Numbered from the stretch's first letter, positions 34,756-43,760 are shown. The stretch is 64,000 nt of DNA from Solirubrobacter soli DSM 22325 (GCF_000423665.1 NZ_AUIK01000001.1:1-64000), one strand, 5' to 3'. Program-made: numbers and translations. The notes: generated by a model from the sequence alone, not told the origin.

Positions 34756-35897
34756 TGCACGAAACGGTAGACCGGGCCGTCCAGCGAGGTCGCGTAGACC
34801 CGGCCGCGCGCGTCCTCGCCGAACGAGGACAGCTGCGGGACCTGCAGCTTGCGGTCGGTGAGGCTCTTCGCGCGCCCCGTCGACAGCACGGCGGTCTGGA
34901 TGACGCCGCGGCAGAAGTCGCCGAACACGTACCGCCCGGCCCAGGCCTTCAGGGCGGGATCGCGGATCACGACGCCGCCGGTGATCGAGCAGTTGCCGTC
35001 CGAGTGGCGCTCGGTGATCACCGGCCTGATCGCCCCGGGCGCGCTCTCGCCCGGCGCGAAGCGATCGTTGCCCTCGAACGGGCGCCAGCCGAAGTTCGCG
35101 CCTCGGCCCTTCCCACGCCGGACGAAGTCGATCTCCTCGACCTCGTTCTGGCCGACGTCGCCGATCGTCAGGTCGCCGGTCGAGCGGTCGAACGAGAACC
35201 GCCACGGGTTGCGCAGGCCGTAGCTGTAGATCTCGCCCTTCGCCCCCGAGCGCTTCACGAACGGGTTGTCGGCGGGGATCGTGTACGGCCGCGACCCGGA
35301 CGCCTTCGGGTCGATCCGCAGGATCTTGCCGAGCAGCGTCGAGAGGCTCTGCGCGTTGCCGCGGGCGCCGTGCTGGTCGCCCGCGCCGCCGCCGTCGCCG
35401 ATCCCGATGTACATGTGGTCGTCCGGCCCGAACAGGAGCAGCCCGCCGTTGTGGTTGGGCTCCGGGTCGGCGACCTTCATCAGCTGCCGCGCGGACCCCG
35501 GGTCGGCGACGTCCTCGGTTCGCCGCTTGTACTCGACGACCGCCTCGTCGCCGTCGGTGTCCGTGTAGAAGACGTAGAAGAGCCCGCTGGCGGCGTAGTC
35601 CGGCGGGAACGCGATCGACAGCAGCCCCTGCTCGGAGCCGGTCGTGATCTTGTCCGAGACGTCGAGGAACGGCGTGCTCAGCGGCTTGCCGTCCTTGACG
35701 ACGATCACCTTCCCGCCCTGCTCGACGACGAACAGGCGGCTGTTGTCCTTCGGCGGCGAGGTGACGTAGACCGGCGCGTCGAACGACCCGACCTTCTGCA
35801 GGTGCACGGCGCCCTGCGCGGTCTCGACCGCGCCGCCGCTCTCGCCCGACCCGCAGGCGGCGAGGATCAGCACGCTGGCGAGCAGGCGGAGCTTCAC
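34752..35897 (-). CDS. PQQ-type sugar dehydrogenase-like lipoprotein
   Basis: A 381-residue secreted six-bladed beta-propeller of the glucose/sorbosone dehydrogenase family (Asd, YliI). A lipobox LILAACGS puts the lipidated Cys at 15. Family motifs include EQGLLSIAF, EPNHNGGLLLFGPD, IGDGGGAGDQHG and GLRNPWRFSFD. Some members use PQQ to oxidise aldoses, but PQQ dependence is not certain here. The start is GTG, in a GTGA overlap with the zinc-ribbon gene. Confidence 0.92.
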   Translation of the reverse strand: MKLRLLASVLILAACGSGESGGAVETAQGAVHLQKVGSFDAPVYVTSPPKDNSRLFVVEQGGKVIVVKDGKPLSTPFLDVSDKITTGSEQGLLSIAFPPDYAASGLFYVFYTDTDGDEAVVEYKRRTEDVADPGSARQLMKVADPEPNHNGGLLLFGPDDHMYIGIGDGGGAGDQHGARGNAQSLSTLLGKILRIDPKASGSRPYTIPADNPFVKRSGAKGEIYSYGLRNPWRFSFDRSTGDLTIGDVGQNEVEEIDFVRRGKGRGANFGWRPFEGNDRFAPGESAPGAIRPVITERHSDGNCSITGGVVIRDPALKAWAGRYVFGDFCRGVIQTAVLSTGRAKSLTDRKLQVPQLSSFGEDARGRVYATSLDGPVYRFVQ

Positions 35898-36424
35898 GCG
35901 CCGAGCAGCGGTCGCAGGCTCTCGGCGACTCCCTGGAGGAAGCGCACGTCGGCCTCGCCGAGATCCGGCCGCGCCTCACCCGCCAGGCAGCAGAGCACGT
36001 AGGCCCGCGCGTCCTCGGTCTCGAACGGGACGCCGATGTAGGCACGGATCGCGCCCAACTGGACCCCGTCCAACGCCGGCTCGAGCGCGGTGTCGGCGAC
36101 GATGTTGCCGATCCGCCCGTCCAGCAGCCGCGCGCACACGGTGTCCTGGAGCGGGAGCGACATCCCGACGTACGCGGTGTCGCCCTCGCCCCACCGGATG
36201 TGCTCGCGCCCGCTGCGGATCTCCGACAGCAGCGCGCTGTCGGCGCTCAGCTCGCGGCACGCCATCGCGAGCTTGGCCTGCAGCTGCTCGTCACGGCCGG
36301 ACAGCGCAGGGCGCGGCCCGGCCGAGGGCTTGCTGCTCCGAAGGCGCGTGCCGCACGATGGGCACGTCACCTCGCTCACTGCGTACGTCCGCAGGCCGCA
36401 ACTGGAACACGTCAAGTAAGGCAT
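35894..36424 (-). CDS. Zinc-ribbon plus GAF-like protein
   Basis: A 176-residue protein. An N-terminal zinc ribbon (CSSCGLRTYAVSEVTCPSCG) is followed by a GAF-like domain (about 45-175, with SLPLQDTVCARLLDGRIGN and YIGVPFETED). No output domain is present, so it may be a sensor or adaptor. It opens the operon with the sugar-dehydrogenase-like lipoprotein and the MBL hydrolase. On the minus strand a -10-like TAGACT lies about 10 bases before the ATG. Confidence 0.8.
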   Translation of the reverse strand: MPYLTCSSCGLRTYAVSEVTCPSCGTRLRSSKPSAGPRPALSGRDEQLQAKLAMACRELSADSALLSEIRSGREHIRWGEGDTAYVGMSLPLQDTVCARLLDGRIGNIVADTALEPALDGVQLGAIRAYIGVPFETEDARAYVLCCLAGEARPDLGEADVRFLQGVAESLRPLLGA

Positions 36425-36510
36425 CCCGCGCGAACGAGTCTAGGTCGTCGACCGGTCAGCGTTACGCATTCGCTCCCTATACGCGCAAGAACGGCGAGAG
36501 GTTCCCGCGC

Positions 36511-37359
36511 TCACCGCGGTCGGTCACCGAGATTACGCACGTGGCCGGCTCGGACGAACGTGTGGACCTGGTCGGGGATGCCGCCGCCGCTGCCGAGCTG
36601 CGACCACGAGAGCAGCTCGCTCGAGTCGGGATCGAAGATCACGGTGAACGTGCCGGTGCGGGGCGAACCCACGCCGGCGGGGACCGGCAGGTTCGGCGGC
36701 GCGGGGAGCGTCACGGCCTCACCCTCGCGGCCGAGCGGGTCCTTGGCGTCGGAGGCCTTCAAGCCCGGGAGCAGCGCGAGCGCGCCCCACAGGCCGGCCC
36801 GCAGGTGCGGGGTCGTGTTCGCGGTGCCGAGCAGGAGCAGGATGCTGCGCGTGACGTCGTAGCGGACCTGGTCGGGCGTCGGCAGGCCGGGCGCCCAGTT
36901 CAAGGCGCGCTCGTTGGCCTCCAGCGCGGCCAGGAGCGCCTTCGGCTCGGTCGGGAGGGCGGCGATGTCGAGATCGAGCAGCGGGCCGTCGCCATACATG
37001 AACTCCCGCTCGCGCCCGTCGGTGATCGCGCGGCCCTGCCAGCTGCGGTCGACCCAGTTCTCGACGTGCTGCCGGCGGTCGCCGAAGCGCTCGTCGATCT
37101 TCGTGTAGCGATAGCCGGTGAACGCGGGCGGCTCGTCGGCGGCGGTCGCGGCGGCGGCGTTGAGCAGCGCGACCGGATCGTCCGGGTCGTTGGCGGGGAG
37201 CGCGGCGATCGCGACGGCCACCGCGGCGGTCGCGGTGACGAGGCCGAGCGCGAGCCGGCGGCGTGGGCGCGTACGCGGGACGGCCGCGAAGACCGCGGCG
37301 ACGTCCGCGTCGGTCGGGGTCTCCTCGCGCAGCGGGGCGAGGCGTTCGTGCAAGGTCAT
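36511..37359 (-). CDS. Anti-sigma-like membrane protein (CU044_5270 type)
   Basis: A 282-residue protein with a short cytoplasmic N-terminus, one membrane helix (LALGLVTATAAVAVAIAAL, about 34-52) and a large extracytoplasmic domain containing FTGYRYTKIDERFG. This plan matches the CU044_5270 family, which sits next to ECF sigma genes in actinobacteria. It is ATGA-coupled to the sigma gene, so a regulatory partnership is likely. There is no zinc-finger motif. Confidence 0.82.
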   Translation of the reverse strand: MTLHERLAPLREETPTDADVAAVFAAVPRTRPRRRLALGLVTATAAVAVAIAALPANDPDDPVALLNAAAATAADEPPAFTGYRYTKIDERFGDRRQHVENWVDRSWQGRAITDGREREFMYGDGPLLDLDIAALPTEPKALLAALEANERALNWAPGLPTPDQVRYDVTRSILLLLGTANTTPHLRAGLWGALALLPGLKASDAKDPLGREGEAVTLPAPPNLPVPAGVGSPRTGTFTVIFDPDSSELLSWSQLGSGGGIPDQVHTFVRAGHVRNLGDRPR

Positions 37360-37811
37360 AGTTCGCTCCGGAGGGCTTCCCGGCCGCGGGAGAGCAGCGA
37401 GCGCACGGTGCCGGTGCGGCACCCGAGCGCTTTCGCGATCGCGGCGTCGGGAAGGTCGTGGACGTAGCGCAGCGTGAGCGCGGCGCGCTGGCGGGGCGGG
37501 AGGCCGTCGAGGAGCTCGAGCGCCTCGGTGAGCGGGTCATCCGGCCGTGGTGGGACGTGGGCGCGGGCCTCGGCGTCGCGGCGGTCGCGGTTGCGGCGCG
37601 CCTCCTTGAGCGCGCGCCGGACGGCGACCTTGTGCAACCAGGCGTCGAGGTCGCGGATCGAGTCCGCCTTCTGCAGCGCGGTCAGCGCGACCTCCTGGGC
37701 GACGTCGGCGGCGGCCTCACGGTCGCCGAGCACGCCGAGCGCGGTGCGGCGGGCGATCGTCAGCGCCCGGGTCACGAGCCGCTCCTCGGCGGATATCGGT
37801 GTCGCGATCAT
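37356..37811 (-). CDS. ECF sigma factor, short
   Basis: A 151-residue ECF sigma-70 protein. Region 2 includes GDREAAADVAQEVALTALQKA and WLHKVAVRRALKEARR, and region 4 includes LPPRQRAALTLRYVHDLPDAAIAKALGCRTGTVRSLLSRGR. It directs RNA polymerase to a small set of stress promoters. Its coupled downstream gene is the probable anti-sigma factor. It starts 40 bp from the DUF3037 gene and may be in the same transcript. Confidence 0.92.
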   Translation of the reverse strand: MIATPISAEERLVTRALTIARRTALGVLGDREAAADVAQEVALTALQKADSIRDLDAWLHKVAVRRALKEARRNRDRRDAEARAHVPPRPDDPLTEALELLDGLPPRQRAALTLRYVHDLPDAAIAKALGCRTGTVRSLLSRGREALRSEL

Positions 37812-37851
37812 CGTGCCCCTTAAGGAGCGGGGAGCGCGACGGAATGTTGCA

Positions 37852-38241
37852 TCAGCGTTCTACGAGCTTGGCGAAGAGCTTGTCGAGCTCGGCTTCGGGG
37901 TCGTCGGTGAGGCCCGTGTGGACCGGTCCCGCCTGGACGATCGTGCTCGCGGGTGCCACGAGCCAGTGGAAGCGCTCGGATTGGGGGAGCTCGGCGATCG
38001 CGCCGCCCTCGGGGTCGCCGTGGGCGATGTGCTCGATCGTGGTCAGCAGCGCCTTGACCTCGGCGGCGTTGCACAGCGGCGAGAGGGCTTTGAGGAGCGC
38101 CTCGTCGAGGTGGGTGCGGGCGCCGAGGAAGCGCCGCGGGCGGCAGAAGAGCACGACGCCCGCGTTCACCGCCTCACCGCGCTCGACCCGCGGGATGACG
38201 CGCAGCGCGGCGTACTGGAACGGGCTACGCGTTCCGGGCAC
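37852..38241 (-). CDS. DUF3037-family protein
   Basis: A 129-residue protein of the DUF3037 family, with the N-terminal FQYAALRVIPRVERGEAVNAGVVLFC and the later HWLVAPASTIVQAGPVHTG. Function is unknown, but family members commonly lie next to HipA-like kinases, as here. The GTG start overlaps the end of the kinase gene by 17 bp, implying co-translation. Confidence 0.85.
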   Translation of the reverse strand: MPGTRSPFQYAALRVIPRVERGEAVNAGVVLFCRPRRFLGARTHLDEALLKALSPLCNAAEVKALLTTIEHIAHGDPEGGAIAELPQSERFHWLVAPASTIVQAGPVHTGLTDDPEAELDKLFAKLVER

Positions 38242-38959
38242 GCTCGGCCTCCTCCACCCACCCGCGCGGCGCCTGGAGCCGCTTGGTCAGGAACTCCCCG
38301 TAGGCGTTGCCGTCGGCCCACTCGGGCGGGACGAGCGCCGCCGCGGCCTCCGGTTGCGCGCGGCTCGCCAGTCGGATGTCGGCGTCCTCGATCGAGCCGG
38401 CGGCGGTCAGCAGGACGTGGTCGCGGATCGCCGGGAACGTCCCGTTCGCCCGCTCCAGCGGGTCCGGAGCGTGGAACGCGTAGAGCGCGGCGCCGTGGTC
38501 GATCAGGTACAGGTCCGAGTGCCAGCGCAGCAGGTTCGGGTTGCGCGGCGTGCGGTCGACGTTGGTGATCAGCGAGTCGAGCCAGACGACGTTCGCCGCC
38601 AGCTCCGCGTTCGGCGGCTGTGCCGGGTTGTACGGCAGCGAGCCCGGGAGGAAGTCGACGCCGAGGTTGATCCCCGCGCTGGCCGCGATCAGCTCCTGGA
38701 TCTCGGGGTCCGGCTCGGCGTTGCCGAGCGCGGGATCGAGGTCGATCAGCACCAGCTCGGGGACCGGAAGGCCGAGCGCGCGGGCCAGCTCGCCGGCCAC
38801 GATCTCCGCCGCCAGCGCCTTCGGGCCCTGCCCGGCGCCGCGGAACTTGAGGACGTAGAGGCCGTCGTCGTCGGCCTCCACGATGCCCGGCAGCGACCCT
38901 CCCTCGCGCAGGGGCGTCACGTAGCGCGTGGCGGTCACCGTGCGCAGCACGACTGGCAT
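38225..38959 (-). CDS. HipA-like kinase
   Basis: A 244-residue kinase-fold protein. A Lys in YVLKFRGAGQGPKALAAE probably binds ATP, NVDRTPRNPNLL is the catalytic loop and LIDHGAAL the metal-binding loop. It is shorter than HipA toxins (about 440 residues) and lacks their N-terminal subdomain. No HipB antitoxin is nearby, and the partner is the DUF3037 protein. The substrate is unknown. Only 12 bp separate its ATG from the divergent synthetase ATG. Confidence 0.82.
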   Translation of the reverse strand: MPVVLRTVTATRYVTPLREGGSLPGIVEADDDGLYVLKFRGAGQGPKALAAEIVAGELARALGLPVPELVLIDLDPALGNAEPDPEIQELIAASAGINLGVDFLPGSLPYNPAQPPNAELAANVVWLDSLITNVDRTPRNPNLLRWHSDLYLIDHGAALYAFHAPDPLERANGTFPAIRDHVLLTAAGSIEDADIRLASRAQPEAAAALVPPEWADGNAYGEFLTKRLQAPRGWVEEAERARNA

Positions 38960-38971
38960 GATGGCTGACCG

Positions 38972-40867
38972 ATGACGCCACCGATCCTCTGGACGCCACC
39001 CGACGAGCTGTTGCAGCGCGCGACGATGGGCAAGTACATGCGCGAACGCGGGTTCTCGACGTATGGCGAGCTGCAGCGCTGGTCGGTCGAGGACCTCGAC
39101 GGGTTCTGGGGTTCTTTGTGGGATCGCTTCGGAGTGGGCGAGCGTGGTGACGTGGTGCTCGGGTCGCGCTCGATGCCGGGCGCGTCGTGGTTTCCGGGCA
39201 CGTCCTTGAACTACGCCGAGCACGCGTTCCGGGGGCGTTCGGACGACGCGTTGGCGCTGATCGCGGGCGGCGAGGACCGTGATGACGAGGAGTGGACCTG
39301 GGGCCGCCTGCGTGAGCTGACCGAGCGGATCGCGACCGGGCTGCGCGCACGTGGCGTCGGGCGCGGCGATCGCGTCGTCGCGTACATGCCGAACATCCCC
39401 GAGACGGCCGCCGCGTTCCTGGCGTGCGCGTCGCTGGGCGCGGTGTGGTCCTCCTGCTCGCCGGACTTCGGGGCGCGGTCGGTGATCGACCGCTTCGCGC
39501 AGATCGAGCCGAAGGTGTTGCTCGCGGTGCGCACGTACCGCTACAACGGGCGCGAGTTCGACCGCAGCGAGGCGCTCGAGGCGATCGTGGGCGAGATGCC
39601 CGGCGTCGAGACGGTCGTGCTCGGCGAGGACAGCTGGGCCGCCTTGGTGGGCTCGCGTGAGGCGTTGGCGTTCGACCGCGTGCCGTTCTCGCATCCCCTC
39701 TGGGTGCTCTATTCGAGCGGGACGACGGGGCTGCCGAAGGCGATCGTGCAATCCCAGGGCGGCATCCTGCTCGAGCACTTGAAGATGCTGCACCTGCACC
39801 TGGACGCGCAGGCGGGCGACCGGCTCTTCTGGTTCACGACGACCGGCTGGATGATGTGGAACTTCATCGTCTCGGGGCTGCTGACCGAGGCGACGGTGCT
39901 CCTGTACGACGGGTCGCCGGGGTACCCGTCCATGGACACGTTGTGGGACTTCGCGGCGCGCACTCGGATGACGACGTTCGGGACGAGCGCGTCGTACATC
40001 GGGGCGTGCATGAAGGCGGGCGTGGAGCCGGCCGCGGGGCGCGATCTCTCTGCGTTGAAGGCGGTCGGATCGACGGGGTCGCCGCTGTCGCCCGAGGGGT
40101 TCCGGTGGGTGTACGAGCACGTGGGTGCGGACACGTGGCTGTTCTCGACGTCCGGAGGCACGGATCTCTGCACGGCGTTCGTGGGCGGGACGCCTTTGGA
40201 GCCGGTCTACGAGGGCGAGCTGCAGGCGCGCGCGCTGGGGGCGGCGATCGAGGCGTGGGACCCGGACGGCCGGCCGCTGATTGGCGAGGTGGGCGAGCTC
40301 GTGCTGGTCGAGCCGATGCCTTCGATGCCGATCTCCTTCTGGGGCGACGAGGACGGCTCGCGCTACCACGACGCGTACTTCGACGTCTACCCGGGCGTGT
40401 GGCGGCACGGCGACTGGATCGAGATCACCGACCGCGGGACCGCGATCATCACGGGGCGTTCCGACGCGACGATCAACCGCGGCGGGATCCGCATGGGGAC
40501 GGCCGAGATCTACCGTGCCGTCCTCGCCGTCGACTCGGTCGTGGACGCGTTGGTGGTGGACGTCCCGGTCGAGGGCGCGGACGCGTGGATGCCGCTGTTC
40601 GTGGTCATGCGCGAGGGCGCCTCGTTGACCGACGAGGTGGTGGCCGAGATCCGGCGGCGGGTGCGCGAGGACTGCTCGCCGCGGCACGTCCCTTCCGAGG
40701 TGATCGCGGTGAAGGAGGTCCCGCGGACGTTGAGCGGGAAGGTGCTCGAGTTGCCGGTCAAGCGCATCCTGATGGGCACGCCGCCGGACAAGGCCGCCGC
40801 GCGGGACTCGCTGGCGAACCCTGCCGCTTTGGACCCGTTCGTGGACCTCGCGGCCGCGCGTTCTTGA
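38972..40867 (+). CDS. Acetoacetyl-CoA synthetase
   Basis: A 631-residue adenylate-forming enzyme. The AMP-binding motif is LYSSGTTGLPKAIVQSQGG, the WFTTTGWMMWNF segment and the ACS-like N-terminal cap (GFSTYGELQRWSVEDLDGFW) point to acetoacetate-CoA ligase, and the catalytic Lys is in RTLSGKVLELPVKR. It activates acetoacetate, the product of BKACE enzymes, with ATP and CoA. This links it logically to the two BKACE genes in the window. Its stop overlaps the next gene's TTG start. Confidence 0.93.
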   Translation: MTPPILWTPPDELLQRATMGKYMRERGFSTYGELQRWSVEDLDGFWGSLWDRFGVGERGDVVLGSRSMPGASWFPGTSLNYAEHAFRGRSDDALALIAGGEDRDDEEWTWGRLRELTERIATGLRARGVGRGDRVVAYMPNIPETAAAFLACASLGAVWSSCSPDFGARSVIDRFAQIEPKVLLAVRTYRYNGREFDRSEALEAIVGEMPGVETVVLGEDSWAALVGSREALAFDRVPFSHPLWVLYSSGTTGLPKAIVQSQGGILLEHLKMLHLHLDAQAGDRLFWFTTTGWMMWNFIVSGLLTEATVLLYDGSPGYPSMDTLWDFAARTRMTTFGTSASYIGACMKAGVEPAAGRDLSALKAVGSTGSPLSPEGFRWVYEHVGADTWLFSTSGGTDLCTAFVGGTPLEPVYEGELQARALGAAIEAWDPDGRPLIGEVGELVLVEPMPSMPISFWGDEDGSRYHDAYFDVYPGVWRHGDWIEITDRGTAIITGRSDATINRGGIRMGTAEIYRAVLAVDSVVDALVVDVPVEGADAWMPLFVVMREGASLTDEVVAEIRRRVREDCSPRHVPSEVIAVKEVPRTLSGKVLELPVKRILMGTPPDKAAARDSLANPAALDPFVDLAAARS

Positions 40868-42435
40868 CCGTCGCGGAGGTCATCGCGGCGCGGCTGGGCG
40901 AGCGGGGCGTCGAGCGCGCGTTCGGCTTCCCCGGCGGCGGCTCCAACCTCGACCTGATCGAGGCCTTCGCGGGCGCGGGCATCGAGTTCGTCCTCGCCCA
41001 CACCGAGGTGAGCGCCGCGCTGATGGCGTGCGCGTGGGCGGAGCTGACGGGCACGTGCGGCGTTGTGGTCGTCGGCAACGGCCCGGGCCTGGCGAGCGTC
41101 GTCAACGGCGTCGCCCACGCGTGGCTGGACCGCGTGCCGCTCGTGGTGTTCTCGGACCGCTACACCGAGGCCGAGGCTTCGACGACCGGCCACCAGATCC
41201 TCGACCAGCGGGCGCTGCTCGCGCCGGTCGTGAAGTGGTCCGCGACGGTCGACACGTCGGCGGGCGCGTTGGTCGACCACGCGCTCGCGGTGGCGCTCTC
41301 GGCGCCGTGCGGACCCGTGCACCTCGACATGCCGCGCACGGTGGGTGCGCAAGAGGCCCGCGAGGGGGACGCGCCCGCGTCGCCACCCGCCGCCGCGCCC
41401 TTGCCGGCCGCCGCCACGCCCGCGCCGGCCGCCGCCGCCACGCCCATGCCGGCCGCCGCCGCGTCGCCGCCCGCCCCCGCGCCGCTCGACGCCGCCGTCT
41501 CGACCCTTGCCGCCGCGACCAACCCCGTCATCGTCGCCGGACTCGAGGCCGCGCGCACGCTCTCCGGCGGCGACCTCGCCGCGCTCGCCGAGCGGCTCGG
41601 CGCGCCGGTGCTCACCACGTACAAGGCGAAGGGCGTGATCGACGAGTCACACCCGCTGTGGGCCGGGATCGTGACCGGTGGGGCGATCGAGGCGCCGATC
41701 CTCGATCCCGCGGACGTGGTCGTCGCGGTCGGGTTCGATCCCGTCGAGCTGCTGACGAAGCCCTGGCCGTGGGCGGAGCCGGTCGCCGTGCGGCCGGAGG
41801 ACGTCCCGGCGCTCGCCGCGCGGCTCCCGCAGGCACCCGCACGCGAGATCCCGCGGGTCCTCGACACGCTGAGGATCGGCCAGGGGTTCACGACGTGGAG
41901 GATCATCGAGATCCTCGACGAGGAACTGCCCGACGAGACCGTCGCGGCGGTCGACGCCGGCGCGCACATGTTCGCCGCGACGTGGTTCTGGCGGGCGCAC
42001 GCACCCCGCCGCTTCCTGATCTCCAACGGGTTGGCGACGATGGGGTTCGCGGTGCCGGCGGCGGTCGCCGCGGCGCGGGACGGGCTCGCGCTCGCCATCA
42101 CCGGGGACGGCGGGATGGCCTACGGGGCGTTCGAGCTCGAGACCGCCGTCCGGCTCGGCGCGCGGGTGCTGGTCGTGGTGATCGACGACGCGAGCCTGAG
42201 CCTGATCCGGATCAAGCACGAGGCCAAGGGTCACGACCGCTCGTCGCTGGACTTCCGGCCGGTGTCGTTCGACACGGTCGCCGCCGGGTTCGGGGTGGCG
42301 AGCTGGGTCGCCGACGACGAGGTGACCCTGCGCCGCGCGGTGCGCGAAGCGCTCTCGACGGGCGGGCCGGCGCTGATCGACGCGCGCTGCAGCGGCGCCG
42401 AGTACGCGCGGACGCTCGAGGTCGTGCGCGGCTGA
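40864..42435 (+). CDS. ThDP-dependent enzyme, acetolactate synthase-like
   Basis: A 523-residue three-domain ThDP enzyme. The N-terminal domain has the catalytic Glu in LAHTEVSAALMA, and the C-terminal domain has the ThDP/Mg motif TGDGGMAYGAFELETAV ending VVVIDDASLSL, where Asp stands in place of the usual Asn. An Ala/Pro-rich linker of about 40 residues (around 169-209) separates the first two domains. It could decarboxylate or carboligate a 2-oxo acid; benzoylformate-decarboxylase-like or acetolactate-synthase-like activity is possible. TTG 40864 overlaps the synthetase stop (TTGA), so it is coupled to acetoacetate activation. Confidence 0.85.
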   Translation: MTVAEVIAARLGERGVERAFGFPGGGSNLDLIEAFAGAGIEFVLAHTEVSAALMACAWAELTGTCGVVVVGNGPGLASVVNGVAHAWLDRVPLVVFSDRYTEAEASTTGHQILDQRALLAPVVKWSATVDTSAGALVDHALAVALSAPCGPVHLDMPRTVGAQEAREGDAPASPPAAAPLPAAATPAPAAAATPMPAAAASPPAPAPLDAAVSTLAAATNPVIVAGLEAARTLSGGDLAALAERLGAPVLTTYKAKGVIDESHPLWAGIVTGGAIEAPILDPADVVVAVGFDPVELLTKPWPWAEPVAVRPEDVPALAARLPQAPAREIPRVLDTLRIGQGFTTWRIIEILDEELPDETVAAVDAGAHMFAATWFWRAHAPRRFLISNGLATMGFAVPAAVAAARDGLALAITGDGGMAYGAFELETAVRLGARVLVVVIDDASLSLIRIKHEAKGHDRSSLDFRPVSFDTVAAGFGVASWVADDEVTLRRAVREALSTGGPALIDARCSGAEYARTLEVVRG

Positions 42436-43760
42436 GCCACCCACCCCGCCGCGCCGGTCGCGATCAGCGCCGGGAGCAGTGGGAGCGCGTAGCGGGGCAT
42501 CGCGCCCGCGATCAGGTGGAAGAGCGTGAACGCGACGAGCACGGCGAGCAATGTGCGATTGCGCGAACGGATGACACCCGCGAACGCCACGAGGACGAGC
42601 AGCGCGTGCCAGAGCCGCAGCTCGCTGGACGAGCGCGATCCCGCCCGCGACGGCCGCAGCCACAGCCGCGGCAGCTTCTCCCCCACCATCGCCGCGAACC
42701 GGACCGGCTGCTCGCGCGGGTAGGTGGCGAGGTTGTGCAGCGCGGCCTCGCGCAGCGCGGCGTCGCGGTCGAGAGACGGTCTCCGGGCCGCGACCGCGTC
42801 GAGCACGAGGTCGCCCGGCAGGTCCTTGGCGTGCCGCCCGCGCAGCTCGGGCGCGAACCGCACCGTCTCGGCCTTCAGCGCCCGCTTCGCGCCGAGCAGC
42901 GTCCCGCCGCCGGGGAGATAGGTGCCGACGAACAGCGAGCTCCCACCGCCGGTCGTCACCGGCGCGCCGACGTTGAGCGACCACGCCACCACGGGCACGA
43001 GCGCCGCGACCGCGAGCACGACCCCGCGCCGCCCGCACAGCACCGCGACGACGGGGATCAGCACGAGCAGGTTCGCCCGCGTGAGGACGGCCGCCGCGAG
43101 CAACGCGCCCGCCAGCGCGTAGTGGCGACGCGCGAGCGCCAGCAACGCCCCCGTGAGCCACAACGCCCCGAGCGGCTCGGAGAGGAGGTTCCCCGTCGCG
43201 CCGACGAGGGGCGGATAGGTGGCGACCACACCCGCGGCGACGAGCCCGGCCACGACCACACGCCGCGGCGCGGCGACGCCGCGCAGCGGGGCGGAGAGCC
43301 GCGCGGCGGCGCCAAGCGGCGCGGCGACGCCAAGCAGTGCGGCGGCGCCAACCGGCGCGGCGACGCCAAGCGGTGCGGCGGCGCCAAGCGGTGCGGCGGC
43401 GCCAACCGGCGCGGCACCGCGGCGCCGCACGTCATGGGCCGCGGCCACGGCCAGCGCGAACACCAGCGGGATCAGTGCGGTGCCCGCGAGCCACTGGACC
43501 CAGTAGGCGGCCGGGATGTCCGGCGTCCGGCCGCGCTCCACCCGCCCGCTCAGCTTCGCCGCGACGGCGAACGCGGCCGGCGCGCCCGGCGGCCAATGGA
43601 GCGACCGTTTGCCGTAGCGGCCGGTGTCGGCGAGCCCGATCGCCGCCGCCACGTAGGAGCGCTCGTCGGAGGACTGCCGCGCGTCGGGCGCCACCGCCTC
43701 GCGCGCCCGCAACGCGCCCCCGAGAACCGTCAAAGCCACGAGTACCCAGATCCATCGCAC
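42231..43760 (-). CDS. GT39-like membrane glycosyltransferase
   Basis: An approximately 509-residue polytopic membrane protein. The N-terminal loop has QSSDERSYVAAAIGLADTG with the acidic pair expected in ArnT/PMT-type enzymes, and LHWPPGAPAAFAV follows. It probably transfers a sugar or arabinose from a polyprenyl donor, an inference from fold only. GTG 43760 is chosen just before the first helix; GTG 43829 would put the start in a REP element. A loop holds six 18-bp coding repeats. The last 68 codons run antisense into the ThDP enzyme gene and look unlike the rest. Confidence 0.8.
   Translation of the reverse strand: MRWIWVLVALTVLGGALRAREAVAPDARQSSDERSYVAAAIGLADTGRYGKRSLHWPPGAPAAFAVAAKLSGRVERGRTPDIPAAYWVQWLAGTALIPLVFALAVAAAHDVRRRGAAPVGAAAPLGAAAPLGVAAPVGAAALLGVAAPLGAAARLSAPLRGVAAPRRVVVAGLVAAGVVATYPPLVGATGNLLSEPLGALWLTGALLALARRHYALAGALLAAAVLTRANLLVLIPVVAVLCGRRGVVLAVAALVPVVAWSLNVGAPVTTGGGSSLFVGTYLPGGGTLLGAKRALKAETVRFAPELRGRHAKDLPGDLVLDAVAARRPSLDRDAALREAALHNLATYPREQPVRFAAMVGEKLPRLWLRPSRAGSRSSSELRLWHALLVLVAFAGVIRSRNRTLLAVLVAFTLFHLIAGAMPRYALPLLPALIATGAAGWVAQPRTTSSVRAYSAPLQRASISAGPPVESASRTARRRVTSSSATQLATPNPAATVSNDTGRKSSDERS
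43303..43410 (+). repeat. 18-bp tandem repeat, six copies
   Basis: Six consecutive 18-bp units based on GCGGCGGCGCCAAGCGGT lie inside the membrane glycosyltransferase gene. On the coding (minus) strand each unit specifies six residues of the form (A/V)AAP(L/V)G, with one Leu variant at the Pro position. Units differ at only a few positions, which suggests recent expansion. Changes of copy number keep the frame. Confidence 0.92.

Noticed and set aside
38225..38959. HipBA toxin-antitoxin system
   Set aside because: The kinase is far shorter than HipA toxins and has no HipB-like DNA-binding partner; the neighbour is DUF3037.
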